Positions 44,738 through 53,779 of a DNA stretch of 64,000 nt are shown in pieces. Source of the stretch: Roseateles amylovorans (GTDB lineage: Bacteria > Pseudomonadota > Gammaproteobacteria > Burkholderiales > Burkholderiaceae_C). Numbering within the stretch: the stretch's first letter is position 1; each line of letters begins with the position of its first letter. The notes under the pieces were generated by a model. It made no database searches. It saw only the letters and a program-made list of their open reading frames with translations, and was not told where the DNA came from. Where the stretch lies: assembly GCF_025398155.2 (NCBI RefSeq), contig NZ_CP104562.2, positions 2,852,001 through 2,916,000 of the forward strand, given 5' to 3'. A program made the translations under genes and the position numbers.

Positions 44738-44749
44738 TTAAGCGATTAA
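44738..44749. promoter_or_regulatory. Predicted LacI-family operator before the GH42 operon
   Basis: TTAAGCGATTAA is a 12-base inverted repeat with one mismatch, 22 bases upstream of the GH42 start codon. It is the reverse complement of the site at 60947-60958. Confidence 0.75.
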
Positions 44750-45020
44750 TCCGATTGGAGCAAGCGTCCCGGATGCTGTCAATCGGGCGCAGGCGTAATG
44801 TCCGACCGACGGGCGCGCCGGGCAGCCCGTCGGTCGGGTCAGTCCGGCGCCGCCCGCATAGAATCACGGGCGCGCCCCACAGAGAGCGGCCACGGCGTTT
44901 GGCGCCTTGGCGGCATCTGGCGTCCGTCCGTCGATCGCCGACGCTGACGTCACCCCATTCCGGCATCTTGGTGGTTACCCGCATTGCGGGGGCCTCGGAC
45001 GCTTGGTCTACTGCCTCAAA

Positions 45021-45032
45021 TTAATCGATTAA
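45021..45032. promoter_or_regulatory. Predicted LacI-family operator before the GH35-ABC transporter operon
   Basis: TTAATCGATTAA is a perfect 12-base palindrome 30 bases upstream of the chosen GTG start of the GH35 gene. It has the central CG pair typical of LacI-family operators and one base differs in each comparison with the two sister sites. Confidence 0.78.
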
Positions 45033-45061
45033 CCTGTCTGCAACGGACGGGCTGTACAAAC

Positions 45062-47596
45062 GTGAGCGAGACAATCCATCCGGTGGTCGTGCCTGTGCCG
45101 ACCGCCGTTTCCGTGCCGGAAACCGGCTTTCTGAACCTGGGCCACTACCAGCCGGACGCATCACAGGCGCTGCCTGCGGGCGCCGAACCGGGTGCTGATG
45201 CGGCAACGAGCCCGGCCGGCGCGCCGCGGATCGGCGTCAACAGCCGCTACCTCACCCGCGACGGGCGTCCCTGGATGCCGGTGATGGGCGAGTTCCACTA
45301 CAGCCGGTTCCCGGAGTCGGAATGGGCGTCGGAGCTGGCCAAGATGCGCGCCGGCGGCGTGGATGTGGTGGCCAGCTATGTGATCTGGAATCACCACGAG
45401 CCGCATGAAGGACAGTGGCTGTGGTCCGGACAGCGTGATCTGTCCCGCTTCGTCGATCTGGCGGCGGAGGCCGGGCTGCTGGTCTATCTGCGCCCGGGGC
45501 CCTGGGTGCATGCCGAGGTGCTGCTGGGCGGCTTCCCGCGCTGGCTGCCGGCGACGGGCCCGCTGCGTTGCAACGATCCGATCTATCTGGGCCATGTGAA
45601 GCGGCTGTTCGGCCAGATTGCGGCGCAGGTCAAGGGTCGCCTGTGGGCGGACGGCGGGCCGGTCATCGGTCTGCAGCTGGAGAACGAATACGGCGCCACC
45701 GGTCCGGGTCAGGGCCATGAGCACATCAGCGCGCTGAAGCGGCTGGCGATCGAGGCCGGCATGACGGTGCCGATCTACACCGTGACCGGCTGGCCCACGC
45801 TGGACATCCCGCCGCAGGAAGTGCTGCCGGTGTCCGGCGCTTATGCCGACGGGTTCTGGCAGGGATCGCGGGAGGCGCTGCCGCCCTCTGGCGTGTTCCT
45901 GTTCAACACCCGGCGGGTGATCGGCGAGATGGGCAATGTGGACGGCACACCCGCCGCCGGCCTGATCGACACCGCGCACTATCCGTTCTGCCTGGCGGAG
46001 GCCGGGGGCGGCATGCATCAGAGCTATCACCGCCGGCCGGTGGTGAGCGCGGAAGACGTGTACGCGACGACCCTGGTCCAGCTGGGCTCGGGCGCCAACC
46101 TGTACGGCTATTACATGTACCACGGCGGGACCAACCCGGTCTGCGAGACCGGTCCGCTGAATGAAACCCAGGCCAGCGGCTATCCCAACGATGTGCCGCA
46201 ATGGGGTTACGACTTCCATGCCCCGCTGGGCCAGTACGGCCAGGTGCGGCCGTCCTGGGGCCGGCTGCGGATGCTGCATCAGTTCATGCAGGCCTTCGGC
46301 GACACGCTGGCGCCGCTGGAGGCGGTGCTGCCGGCGCAGGGTCCGTTCGATCCCGCCGATCGCGAGCGCCCGCGGGTGTCGCTGCGCGCTGCGGGAGCGG
46401 ATGCGGCGTCGATGACCGGCTTCGTGTTCGTCAATCAGCATGTGCGTCACCATCCGCTGCCCGCGATGCCGGCCCAGCAGATCGTGCTGCAGCCCGCTTC
46501 GGGCGAGCCGCTGCGCCTGCCGTCGCAGGGGACAGTGGACCTGATTCCGGGCTTGTCCTTCATCTGGCCGATCGGCCAGCGTCTGGGCGAGGTCCGCATG
46601 CGCCAGGCCACGGTGCAGCCGCTGACGCGCTGGACCGATGCCGACGGTGCGGTGACCTGGGTGGGCCTGCGCATCGATGGCGTCACCGCCGAAATGATCG
46701 TTGACGCCTTGGGCCTGTCGACCTTGGAGGTGGACGGCGCCGATGCCGAATGCCTGTCCGACGGCAGTGGCTGGCGTCTGCGTTTCGCCGCCGGCCATCG
46801 GCCTCAACGCGTGACCCTGCGCGATGCGCTGGGTCGGGCCCATCAGGTGCTGGTGCTGTCCGAGGCCGACGCGGCGAATGCGGTGCGGGTGCGTCTGGGC
46901 GGACGGGACCGCTTGCTGTGGTCCAGCCACGCTGCCACCTGGAACGAGGCGGAAGGCAGCGTCACGCTGCACCGCGCCACGCATGAGGCGGGCTGGGTGC
47001 GGCTGTATCCGGCCGATCAACTGGGCGGCGAGCGCGAGTCGGCTGCGGTGGACTGGGCCGCCTGGCACTGGGCGGCCGAACCCGGTCGCACCTGGACGCT
47101 GCAGCAGGAGGTGCTGGCCATCGCCGGTGCGCCGCCGGCCATCCAGTGGGGACCGCACATCAGCTGGCGTGACGGCCCGGTGCCGTTGGTGCCCGACGAG
47201 TCCGCCCAATTGACGGCGGCGCGCTGGGCCCTGACCGTGCCGGCCGAAGCCACCGCGGCGCTGGCCGCGGACGCGGGTCGCTCGCGGCTGTGGCTGCGCC
47301 TGGACCTGGTGGGCGATGTGGCCCGGCTCTCGGCCAACGGAACGGTGGTGGACGACCGCTTCTGCGACGGCAGCCCCTGGCTGATCGGCCTGGACCGCTG
47401 GCATCAGGAGGGCGGCTGGCCCGCCCTGGAATTGAGCGTGGTGCCGATGGCGGCGGACCTGCCGGTCTTCCGCGAACCGGCGGCACACGCGGCCGGCGAG
47501 GGCGCCCATCTGCGCGCGGCGGTGTTGACCGTGGAACGGCGCGAAACCGTGCGGGTGCTGGGCGAGGCCTGGTCCGACGTACGAGCCTGGAGCTGA
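45062..47596 (+). CDS. GH35 beta-galactosidase
   Basis: The protein of about 844 residues carries the GH35 TIM barrel near its N-terminus (GEFHYSRFPESEWASELAKM, SYVIWNHHEP, YLRPGPWVHAE). The acid/base Glu is E209 in LQLENEYG, and a likely nucleophile is E313 in CLAEAGGG. Beta-sandwich domains follow. No signal peptide is seen, so it is probably cytoplasmic and complements the GH42 enzyme on other linkages or chain lengths. The GTG at 45062 is preferred because an operator at 45021-45032 lies upstream; an ATG at 44984 would place the operator inside the gene. The next gene starts three bases after its stop. Confidence 0.9.
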   Translation: MSETIHPVVVPVPTAVSVPETGFLNLGHYQPDASQALPAGAEPGADAATSPAGAPRIGVNSRYLTRDGRPWMPVMGEFHYSRFPESEWASELAKMRAGGVDVVASYVIWNHHEPHEGQWLWSGQRDLSRFVDLAAEAGLLVYLRPGPWVHAEVLLGGFPRWLPATGPLRCNDPIYLGHVKRLFGQIAAQVKGRLWADGGPVIGLQLENEYGATGPGQGHEHISALKRLAIEAGMTVPIYTVTGWPTLDIPPQEVLPVSGAYADGFWQGSREALPPSGVFLFNTRRVIGEMGNVDGTPAAGLIDTAHYPFCLAEAGGGMHQSYHRRPVVSAEDVYATTLVQLGSGANLYGYYMYHGGTNPVCETGPLNETQASGYPNDVPQWGYDFHAPLGQYGQVRPSWGRLRMLHQFMQAFGDTLAPLEAVLPAQGPFDPADRERPRVSLRAAGADAASMTGFVFVNQHVRHHPLPAMPAQQIVLQPASGEPLRLPSQGTVDLIPGLSFIWPIGQRLGEVRMRQATVQPLTRWTDADGAVTWVGLRIDGVTAEMIVDALGLSTLEVDGADAECLSDGSGWRLRFAAGHRPQRVTLRDALGRAHQVLVLSEADAANAVRVRLGGRDRLLWSSHAATWNEAEGSVTLHRATHEAGWVRLYPADQLGGERESAAVDWAAWHWAAEPGRTWTLQQEVLAIAGAPPAIQWGPHISWRDGPVPLVPDESAQLTAARWALTVPAEATAALAADAGRSRLWLRLDLVGDVARLSANGTVVDDRFCDGSPWLIGLDRWHQEGGWPALELSVVPMAADLPVFREPAAHAAGEGAHLRAAVLTVERRETVRVLGEAWSDVRAWS

Positions 47597-47599
47597 CGC

Positions 47600-48757
47600 A
47601 TGGCATCCGTGCAACTGGATCGGATCGGCAAGACCTATGTCGAGGGCGGTGTGCCCACGGTGCATGAGGTCTCGCTGGACATCGCGGAAGGCGAGTTCTG
47701 CGTCTTCGTCGGCCCGTCGGGCTGCGGCAAGTCGACGCTGCTGCGCATGATCGCCGGCCTGGACACCATCAGCACCGGCGAGCTGCGCATCGGCGGACGC
47801 CGGGTCAATGAGCTGGCCCCAGGCGAGCGCGACGTGGCCATGGTGTTCCAAAGCTATGCGCTCTATCCGCATCTGGATGTGGCGGAGAACCTCGGCTTCG
47901 GCCTGCGCATTGCCCGGGTACCCAAGCCCGAGGCCCGGCGTCGGATCGAGGAGGTCGCCCGTCTGCTGCAGATCGACCATCTGCTGCAGCGCAAGCCGCG
48001 GGAGCTGTCCGGCGGCCAGCGTCAGCGCGTGGCCATCGGTCGTGCGCTGGTGCGCCAGCCCGGGGTGTTCCTGTTCGACGAACCTTTGTCCAACCTGGAT
48101 GCGGCCCTGCGCCAGCAGACCCGGCTGGAGATCGCCCGACTGCATCGCAGCCAGGACCGCGCCTGTTCGATCTACGTGACCCATGACCAGGTCGAGGCGA
48201 TGACCTTGGCCGACCGCATGGTGCTGCTGCAGCCGCCGCCCCCCGGCGCCACTGAGGCGCGTGCGAGCGTGGCCCAGTGCGGCGCGCCGCTGACGCTCTA
48301 TCACCGGCCTCGCAACCTGTTCGTCGCGGGCTTCCTGGGCTCGCCGCGGATGAACTTCTTGCCGGCGCAGGTGCGTGAGCGCCGGGCCGACGGCGTGGTG
48401 CTTGCGCTGGGCGACGGCACGACCCTGACCGCACCGATGCGGGCGGACGGCCTGGCCGACGGCGAGACCGTGACCGTGGGCATCCGCGCCGAGCATCTGC
48501 GTCCCGTCCGTGGCGACGATCCGCGCCTGACCGAGCCGCTGCAGACCCAGGTCCAGTGGCTGGAGCATCTCGGCGACCAGAGCCTGGCCTATCTCAGCGG
48601 CCCCGGCGGCGCGCTGGTGCTGCGCCTGCCGGAAGGTGCCGCCTCGCCGTCGATCGGTGAATCGGTGCCGGTGGCCGCCTTGCGCGACCAACTGCATGTG
48701 TTCGATGCGCGCGGCGAGGCCGTGCTGCGTCTGCACGAGGAGGCGCCGGCATGTTGA
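47600..48757 (+). CDS. Sugar ABC transporter ATPase (MalK/MsmX-like)
   Basis: The 385-residue ATPase powers the galacto-oligosaccharide importer. Walker A is GPSGCGKST, the signature is LSGGQRQRVAIGRAL, Walker B is VFLFDEPLSNLD and the switch His is in YVTHDQVEAMT. A C-terminal TOBE/regulatory domain (about 240-380) is typical of the MalK group. A short Pro-rich insertion (LLQPPPPGATEARAS) in the middle is unusual. Its stop overlaps the start of the binding protein by seven bases. Co-transcription with its own permeases suggests a dedicated rather than shared ATPase. Confidence 0.94.
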   Translation: MASVQLDRIGKTYVEGGVPTVHEVSLDIAEGEFCVFVGPSGCGKSTLLRMIAGLDTISTGELRIGGRRVNELAPGERDVAMVFQSYALYPHLDVAENLGFGLRIARVPKPEARRRIEEVARLLQIDHLLQRKPRELSGGQRQRVAIGRALVRQPGVFLFDEPLSNLDAALRQQTRLEIARLHRSQDRACSIYVTHDQVEAMTLADRMVLLQPPPPGATEARASVAQCGAPLTLYHRPRNLFVAGFLGSPRMNFLPAQVRERRADGVVLALGDGTTLTAPMRADGLADGETVTVGIRAEHLRPVRGDDPRLTEPLQTQVQWLEHLGDQSLAYLSGPGGALVLRLPEGAASPSIGESVPVAALRDQLHVFDARGEAVLRLHEEAPAC

Positions 48758-50052
48758 ATCGCTCGCGTCGACAGGCGCTGGCCGCGGGTGTCGGGCTGGG
48801 CGCAGCGGCCCTCTCGGGGCCGGCCCGCGCCGGACTGCTGGGCCGGCAGGAACCGCTGCGTGTCTGGATCAACGGCGACAAGGGCTATGACGGCATCACC
48901 CGCATCGGTGAGGACTTCACCCGTGACACCGGGGTGGCGCTGCGGGTGGAGCATCCGGAGAACGGCGTCTCCAAGTTCGAGCAGGCCGCCGCGGCCGGCA
49001 AGGGGCCGGATGTGTGGATCTGGCCGCATGACCGCGCCGGCGGCTGGGCCGCGTCCGGGCTGATCCGTCCGGTGGCGCCGTCGCGTCGGCTGCGCGAGGA
49101 GATCGCGCCGCTGGCCTGGTCGCCGTGGCGCATCGGCGGTCGGACCTGGGGCTATCCGATGGCCATCGAATCGGTCGCGCTGATCTGCAACCTGGATCTG
49201 GTGCCGCGCCCGCCGCGCACCTGGGACGAGGTCTTCGAGCTGGACCGCCGACTGCGGCCGCAGGGGCGTCGGGCCATCATGTGGCCCTACAACGAGTTCT
49301 ACTACACCTATGGGCTGATGTCGGCCGGCGGCGGCTATGCCTTCGCCCGGCGCGAGGACGGCAGCTGGAACGCTGCGGACAACGGCATCGACACGGCCGG
49401 CACCCGCCAGGGCATGAGTCTGCTCAAGCGTCTGGTGGACGAGGGCCTGGTGCCCCGCACCGCAACCTACGCGGAGAGCGAGGCTGCGATCAATGAAGGC
49501 CGCGTGGCCATGACGATCAACGGTCCGTGGGGCTGGAACAACCTCAAGAAGAGCGGCTTGCGGGTGGCGGCGTCGCCGCTGCCGTCGCTGAAGGGGCGCC
49601 CCGGTGGACCGATGGTGGGTGTGCTCGGCGCCATGGTCTGCGCGGCCAGCCGGCAACCGCTGCTGGCCACCGAATTCATCGAGAACTACCTCCTGAGCGA
49701 GGCCGGTCTGATGGCCATGCAGGCGCATGTGCCGCTGGGCGTGCCGGCCAACTTGCGGGTGCTGGACGCGCTCAAGAGCGATCCGCTGGTGGCGGGGACC
49801 AGCGCCGCGGCGCAGCAGGGCGAACCGATGCCCAACATTCCGGAGATGGCGCGTTTCTGGACCGCCATGAATGCCGCCGTGCAAAGCGTGACCCAAGGCC
49901 GCGAGACGGTGGCCGATGGACTGGCGCGGGCGTCCCGCCGCGTGGCCGGCGACAAGGGCACGCAAGGCGGCGATGGCGCAAGTTCGTCCGCGGCAGGGCA
50001 GGGCGCTGAGCTCGCCACCCGTGCGGCCGGCGACATGAAGGAGTCCAGCTGA
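48751..50052 (+). CDS. Extracellular sugar-binding protein (MalE-like)
   Basis: The 433-residue protein starts with a signal containing twin arginines (LNRSRRQALAAGVGLGAAALSGPARA) and continues as a maltodextrin-type solute-binding protein (LRVWINGDKGYDGITRIGEDF, GKGPDVWIWPHDRAGGWA, AMTINGPWGW). It would bind galacto-oligosaccharides in the periplasm and hand them to the two permeases. The C-terminus carries an extra Ala/Ser/Gly-rich tail of about 35 residues (DKGTQGGDGASSSAAGQG). Whether export is by Tat or Sec is uncertain because the signal fits both. It overlaps both neighbours. Confidence 0.93.
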   Translation: MLNRSRRQALAAGVGLGAAALSGPARAGLLGRQEPLRVWINGDKGYDGITRIGEDFTRDTGVALRVEHPENGVSKFEQAAAAGKGPDVWIWPHDRAGGWAASGLIRPVAPSRRLREEIAPLAWSPWRIGGRTWGYPMAIESVALICNLDLVPRPPRTWDEVFELDRRLRPQGRRAIMWPYNEFYYTYGLMSAGGGYAFARREDGSWNAADNGIDTAGTRQGMSLLKRLVDEGLVPRTATYAESEAAINEGRVAMTINGPWGWNNLKKSGLRVAASPLPSLKGRPGGPMVGVLGAMVCAASRQPLLATEFIENYLLSEAGLMAMQAHVPLGVPANLRVLDALKSDPLVAGTSAAAQQGEPMPNIPEMARFWTAMNAAVQSVTQGRETVADGLARASRRVAGDKGTQGGDGASSSAAGQGAELATRAAGDMKESS

Positions 50053-51611
50053 TGCGCGCGGTGACCTGGGGCCTGCACGGCCTGAACCTGGCGGCGGTGC
50101 TGGGCTTGCTGTTCATCAGCCAGCAGTTGCTTCGCGCGCATGAGTCGCTGTGGGCGATGGCGGTGCTCGGCGCGGCCGGCCTGCTCGTGCTGCTGCAGTT
50201 CTCGCGGCGATTGCAGGCCTGGCGCTATGTGATGCCGGGGCTGCTGGCCGTGATCATGTTCATCGTGCTGCCGATGGGCTTCACGCTGGGCATCGGTTTC
50301 ACCAACTACAGCTCGGCCCATCTGCTGTCGTTCGAGCGCGCCACCGGCATCCTGCTGCAACGCACCGAAAGCGAAGGCCTGGGCATGGACCTGGCGCTGC
50401 TGCGCGACCGGGCGAATCCGGCGCAGCCGCGTTATCGGGTGCAGTTGATGGGCGACGATGGGCAGGCTTGGCACAGCGATCTGTTCGACCTGCCCAAGGC
50501 GGCCGACACCATCACCCCCGATCCGAAGGCGGGTGTCCCGCTGCTGGCCGGCGAGCTGCCGGCCGAGGGGCTGGCCACCACCCAGCGACTGGACGGCCGG
50601 GCATTGGTCGAATTGCTGCCGCAGTTGCAGGTGCTGGTGATGCGCACGCCGGAGGGGCGGCAGTGGCGCCTGTCCAGCCTGCATCGGATCAGCGACCAGT
50701 CGCCGCGCTATGTGGCGGTCGACGACGATCACCTGACCGATCTGCGCGACGGTCGCCTGGTGACCGCAGACCATGCGGCCGGCGTCTGGCGCAATGCCTC
50801 GGGCCGCGCCCTGGAGCCGGGTTTCCGCACCGGAGTGGGCCTGGCCAACTATGTGCGGATCTTCGGCGACCGGCAGTTCCTGGAGCCCTTCGGACGGGTG
50901 TTCGCCTGGACCGTCAGCTTCGCCACGCTCAACACGTTGCTGACCTTCGCGCTCGGGCTGTTCTTTGCGGTGGCCTTGAGCTGGCCGGCGCTGAAGGGGC
51001 GATCGGCCTATCGGATCGCGCTGTTCCTGCCGTATGCGGTGCCGGCCTTCATCTCGATTCCGGTGTTTCGCGGCCTGTTCAACGAGAACCTGGGCGAGAT
51101 CAACCTGGTGCTGGACCTGCTCTTCGGCGTGCGGCCCGGCTGGTTCAGTGATGCGACGCTGGCCCGCGCGATGGTGCTGACGGTCAACACCTGGCTTGGT
51201 TATCCCTACATGATGATCCTGGCGATGGGCCTGCTCAAGGCCATCCCGGAGGATCTGTATGAGGCCTCCGCCCTGGCCGGCGCCGGACCGCTGACCAACC
51301 TGTTCCGCATCACGCTGCCCTTGATCGCGCGGCCGATGGCGCCGTTGCTGGTGGCCTCGTTCGCGGCCAACTTCAACAACCTGACCTTGATCGCGCTGCT
51401 GACCGAGGGCGCACCGGACTACCTCGACACGGTGGTGCCGGTGGGGGCGACCGATCTGCTGGCGTCCTACACCTATCGCATCGCGTTCAACGACGGTGGA
51501 CAGAACTACGCGCTGGCCTGCGCCATTTCCTCGATCGTGTTCGTGATCGTGGCGCTGCTGGCCTATGTGAACCTGCGCTTCTTCGCGAGCGCCAAATCGG
51601 CCCGGCGCTGA
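50052..51611 (+). CDS. Sugar ABC transporter permease (MalF-like)
   Basis: The 519-residue permease has about eight membrane segments. A large periplasmic loop (about 95-265) lies between the third and fourth segments, as in MalF. The cytoplasmic EAA loop that docks to the ATPase is in EASALAGAGPLTNLFRITLPL. The C-terminal binding-protein-dependent transport domain is intact. It overlaps the binding-protein stop by one base (TGATG). With the following gene it forms the channel for oligosaccharide import. Confidence 0.94.
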   Translation: MRAVTWGLHGLNLAAVLGLLFISQQLLRAHESLWAMAVLGAAGLLVLLQFSRRLQAWRYVMPGLLAVIMFIVLPMGFTLGIGFTNYSSAHLLSFERATGILLQRTESEGLGMDLALLRDRANPAQPRYRVQLMGDDGQAWHSDLFDLPKAADTITPDPKAGVPLLAGELPAEGLATTQRLDGRALVELLPQLQVLVMRTPEGRQWRLSSLHRISDQSPRYVAVDDDHLTDLRDGRLVTADHAAGVWRNASGRALEPGFRTGVGLANYVRIFGDRQFLEPFGRVFAWTVSFATLNTLLTFALGLFFAVALSWPALKGRSAYRIALFLPYAVPAFISIPVFRGLFNENLGEINLVLDLLFGVRPGWFSDATLARAMVLTVNTWLGYPYMMILAMGLLKAIPEDLYEASALAGAGPLTNLFRITLPLIARPMAPLLVASFAANFNNLTLIALLTEGAPDYLDTVVPVGATDLLASYTYRIAFNDGGQNYALACAISSIVFVIVALLAYVNLRFFASAKSARR

Positions 51612-51632
51612 GCCGGGCAGGAGCGGACCGTC

Positions 51633-52523
51633 ATGGCCATGGTGATGACCTCCTCGCAACGCTGGCGCGTGCTGGCTTTGCATGCTTTCTTGATCGCCTT
51701 CGTGGTGATCAGCCTGTTGCCGCTGGTGATGATCGTCTCGATCTCGCTGCGGCCGGGCAACTTCGCCGGCGGCAGCCTGATTCCGAAGGAGATCAGCTTC
51801 GAGCACTGGCGGCTGGCGCTGGGCCTGTCGGTGGTCGACGCCCAGGGGAATGTGACGCCACCGCCGTTCCCGGTGCTGCAGTGGATCTTCAATTCGTTGA
51901 AGGTGGCGATCATCAGTGCGGCGGTCTGCCTGGCGTTGTCGGTGACCAGCGCCTATGCCTTTGCCCGTCTGCGTTTCGCCGGACGGGAGGGCACGCTCAC
52001 AGCGATGCTGCTGCTGCAGATGTTCCCGTCGGTGCTGGCGCTGGTGGCCATCTACGCGATCTTCGATCGGCTGGGCGACTGGGTGCCCTGGCTGGGCCTC
52101 AACAGCCACTGGAGCCTGGCGCTGGCCTACACCGGCGCGGTGGCGCAGCACATCTGGCTGGTCAAGGGCTATTTCGAGAGCATTCCGCCCGACCTGGAAG
52201 AGGCCGCCGCGGTGGACGGCGCGAGCCGCTGGCAGTCCTTCGTGATGGTGCTGCTGCCGCTGGCCAAGCCGGTGCTGGCGGTGGTGTTCGTGCTGGCCTT
52301 CCTGGGCGCGATGATCGAGTATCCGGTGGCCTCGGTGCTGCTGCATGATGAGCAACAACTGACCCTGGCGGTCGGCTCGCGGCTGTTCCTGTTCAATCAG
52401 CGTTATCTGTGGGGCGACTTCGCCGCGACCGCGCTGCTGGCCGGACTGCCGCTGACATTGATGTTCCTGCTGATGCAGCGCTGGCTGGTCGCCGGCCTGA
52501 CCGCAGGCGGGGTGAAGGAATGA
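51633..52523 (+). CDS. Sugar ABC transporter permease (MalG-like)
   Basis: The 296-residue permease has six membrane segments and the EAA loop EAAAVDGASRWQSFVMVLLPLAKP. It matches MalG in length and ends in GGVKE, as MalG-type permeases often do. It follows the MalF-like gene by 21 bases, and its stop overlaps the galM start as ATGA. It completes the importer. The order ATPase, binding protein, MalF, MalG places the ATPase first, unlike the classical mal arrangement. Confidence 0.94.
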   Translation: MAMVMTSSQRWRVLALHAFLIAFVVISLLPLVMIVSISLRPGNFAGGSLIPKEISFEHWRLALGLSVVDAQGNVTPPPFPVLQWIFNSLKVAIISAAVCLALSVTSAYAFARLRFAGREGTLTAMLLLQMFPSVLALVAIYAIFDRLGDWVPWLGLNSHWSLALAYTGAVAQHIWLVKGYFESIPPDLEEAAAVDGASRWQSFVMVLLPLAKPVLAVVFVLAFLGAMIEYPVASVLLHDEQQLTLAVGSRLFLFNQRYLWGDFAATALLAGLPLTLMFLLMQRWLVAGLTAGGVKE

Positions 52524-53581
52524 TGGCCGACACGCTTGAGCCGGGACCGGCGGCCCCTGACGCCGCGGGTGCGCGCACGCGGTGTGCCGATGCGGCGGAT
52601 GCCTGGACCTTGACCGGGCCGGACGGGCTGCAGATCCGGGTGCTGGGCTACGGCGCGAGTTGGGTCGGCTGCCGCGTGCCGCTGCGTGACGGCACCTCGC
52701 GCGAGGTGCTGCTGGGCTTTGATGACCTGGATTCGCAGCGCCGCAATCTGGCCTATGTCGGCGCCACCATCGGCCGCTGGGCCAACCGCATCGCCGGGCT
52801 CAAGCTGCGCCGTGAGGAGCGTGCCTGGACGCTGGCCAGCGAGCCGGGCCTCAATCACCAACTGCATGGCGGCCCCGGCGGCTTTCATCAGCGGGATTGG
52901 ACCTTGCTTGAGCAGACCGATCACCGCATTCGCCTGGGGCTGCACTCGCCAGAAGGCGATCAGGGCTTTCCGGGGGCGCTGGATGTGGAGGTGCTCTACA
53001 CCTTGCTCGGCGGCCTGGGCGTGGAGATCGAACTCCGCGCACGACTGGGCGGGCCGCGGGCCTGTCCGGTGGGCATGACCAATCATGCGTATTTTCAACT
53101 GGACGGTCATGGCGACGTCGATGTGCGGCATCAACGGCTGCAGGTCGCGGCCTCGCAGGTGCTGCCGGTGGACGGCCACGGCCTGCCGACGGGTGGGCCT
53201 GTCAGTGTGGTTCAGGAGGGGTCGACCGGGCGATTCGATTTCCGCACCTTGCGGGCCATTGAGAAGCCCTTGGACCACGCCTTCCTGCTCGATCCCTCTG
53301 CCACGCCCATGGCGCGACCGGCCGCGACGCTGAAGTCCGCCGACGGCCTGGTGGCCATGGATGTCTTCACCACGCTGCCGGCGATGCAGGTCTATACGGG
53401 CGAGTTCCTGGCCTCCGGAACGCAGCACTGCTCACCGTGCTGGCCGGCCTTCGGTGGCATTGCCCTGGAGCCGCAGTACCTGCCCGACAGTCCGCACCAT
53501 CCGGAATGGCCGCAACCCGATTGCTGGCTGCAACCGGGCGGCCTCTGGAGCCATCGGATCCGTTACCGCTTCCGGGCTTGA
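52520..53581 (+). CDS. galM: Aldose 1-epimerase (galactose mutarotase)
   Basis: The 353-residue enzyme interconverts alpha and beta galactose, supplying the alpha form that galactokinase uses. Recognisable parts are GASWVGCRVPLRDG, ATIGRWANRIAG, HQLHGGPGGFHQRDW with a conserved active-site His, CPVGMTNHAYFQLDG with the second His, and the late GIALEPQYLPDSPHHPEW. It has no signal peptide and is probably cytoplasmic. The ATG at 52520 overlaps the permease stop (ATGA). This makes it the last of six tightly packed genes in the transporter operon. Confidence 0.92.
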   Translation: MMADTLEPGPAAPDAAGARTRCADAADAWTLTGPDGLQIRVLGYGASWVGCRVPLRDGTSREVLLGFDDLDSQRRNLAYVGATIGRWANRIAGLKLRREERAWTLASEPGLNHQLHGGPGGFHQRDWTLLEQTDHRIRLGLHSPEGDQGFPGALDVEVLYTLLGGLGVEIELRARLGGPRACPVGMTNHAYFQLDGHGDVDVRHQRLQVAASQVLPVDGHGLPTGGPVSVVQEGSTGRFDFRTLRAIEKPLDHAFLLDPSATPMARPAATLKSADGLVAMDVFTTLPAMQVYTGEFLASGTQHCSPCWPAFGGIALEPQYLPDSPHHPEWPQPDCWLQPGGLWSHRIRYRFRA

Positions 53582-53620
53582 GGTCCGCATCGGCCGTGCA
53601 TTGGGAGGTTCGGTTTCCAT

Positions 53621-53695
53621 TGCGACTGCGACTGCGACTGCGACTGCCATTGCCACCGCTGCCACTGCCACTGCCACTGCCACTGCCACTGCCAC
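53621..53695. repeat. Hexanucleotide array between galM and the galactanase gene
   Basis: Four TGCGAC units, then TGCCAT, then a run of TGCCAC units with a single 3-base interruption (CGC), fill most of the gap. The two unit types suggest expansion from separate founders. It begins 40 bases after the galM stop. Confidence 0.9.
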
Positions 53696-53779
53696 TGCCC
53701 GGCGTCGCCTTGATTTGATTTGATTTCACTTTCGGAGACTCGCGATTCCCTCACCACAACCATGAAAGGAGACAGGGGA

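Larger units (their letters stand above)
44717..45061. other. Divergent control region of the two main galactan operons
   Basis: About 345 bases separate the GH42 and GH35 genes. An operator-like palindrome lies near each end (44738-44749 and 45021-45032), close to each start codon. Both promoters must lie here; no unambiguous -35/-10 pairs were assigned. Confidence 0.7.

Noticed and set aside
45161..48736. A 1191-residue minus-strand open frame
   Set aside because: It lies opposite the well-supported GH35 and ABC ATPase genes and has the Arg/His/Gln-rich composition of antisense frames in GC-rich DNA. No domain is visible.
49686..52358. An 890-residue minus-strand open frame
   Set aside because: It is antisense to the binding protein and permease genes, is dominated by His, Gln and Arg, and has no motif.
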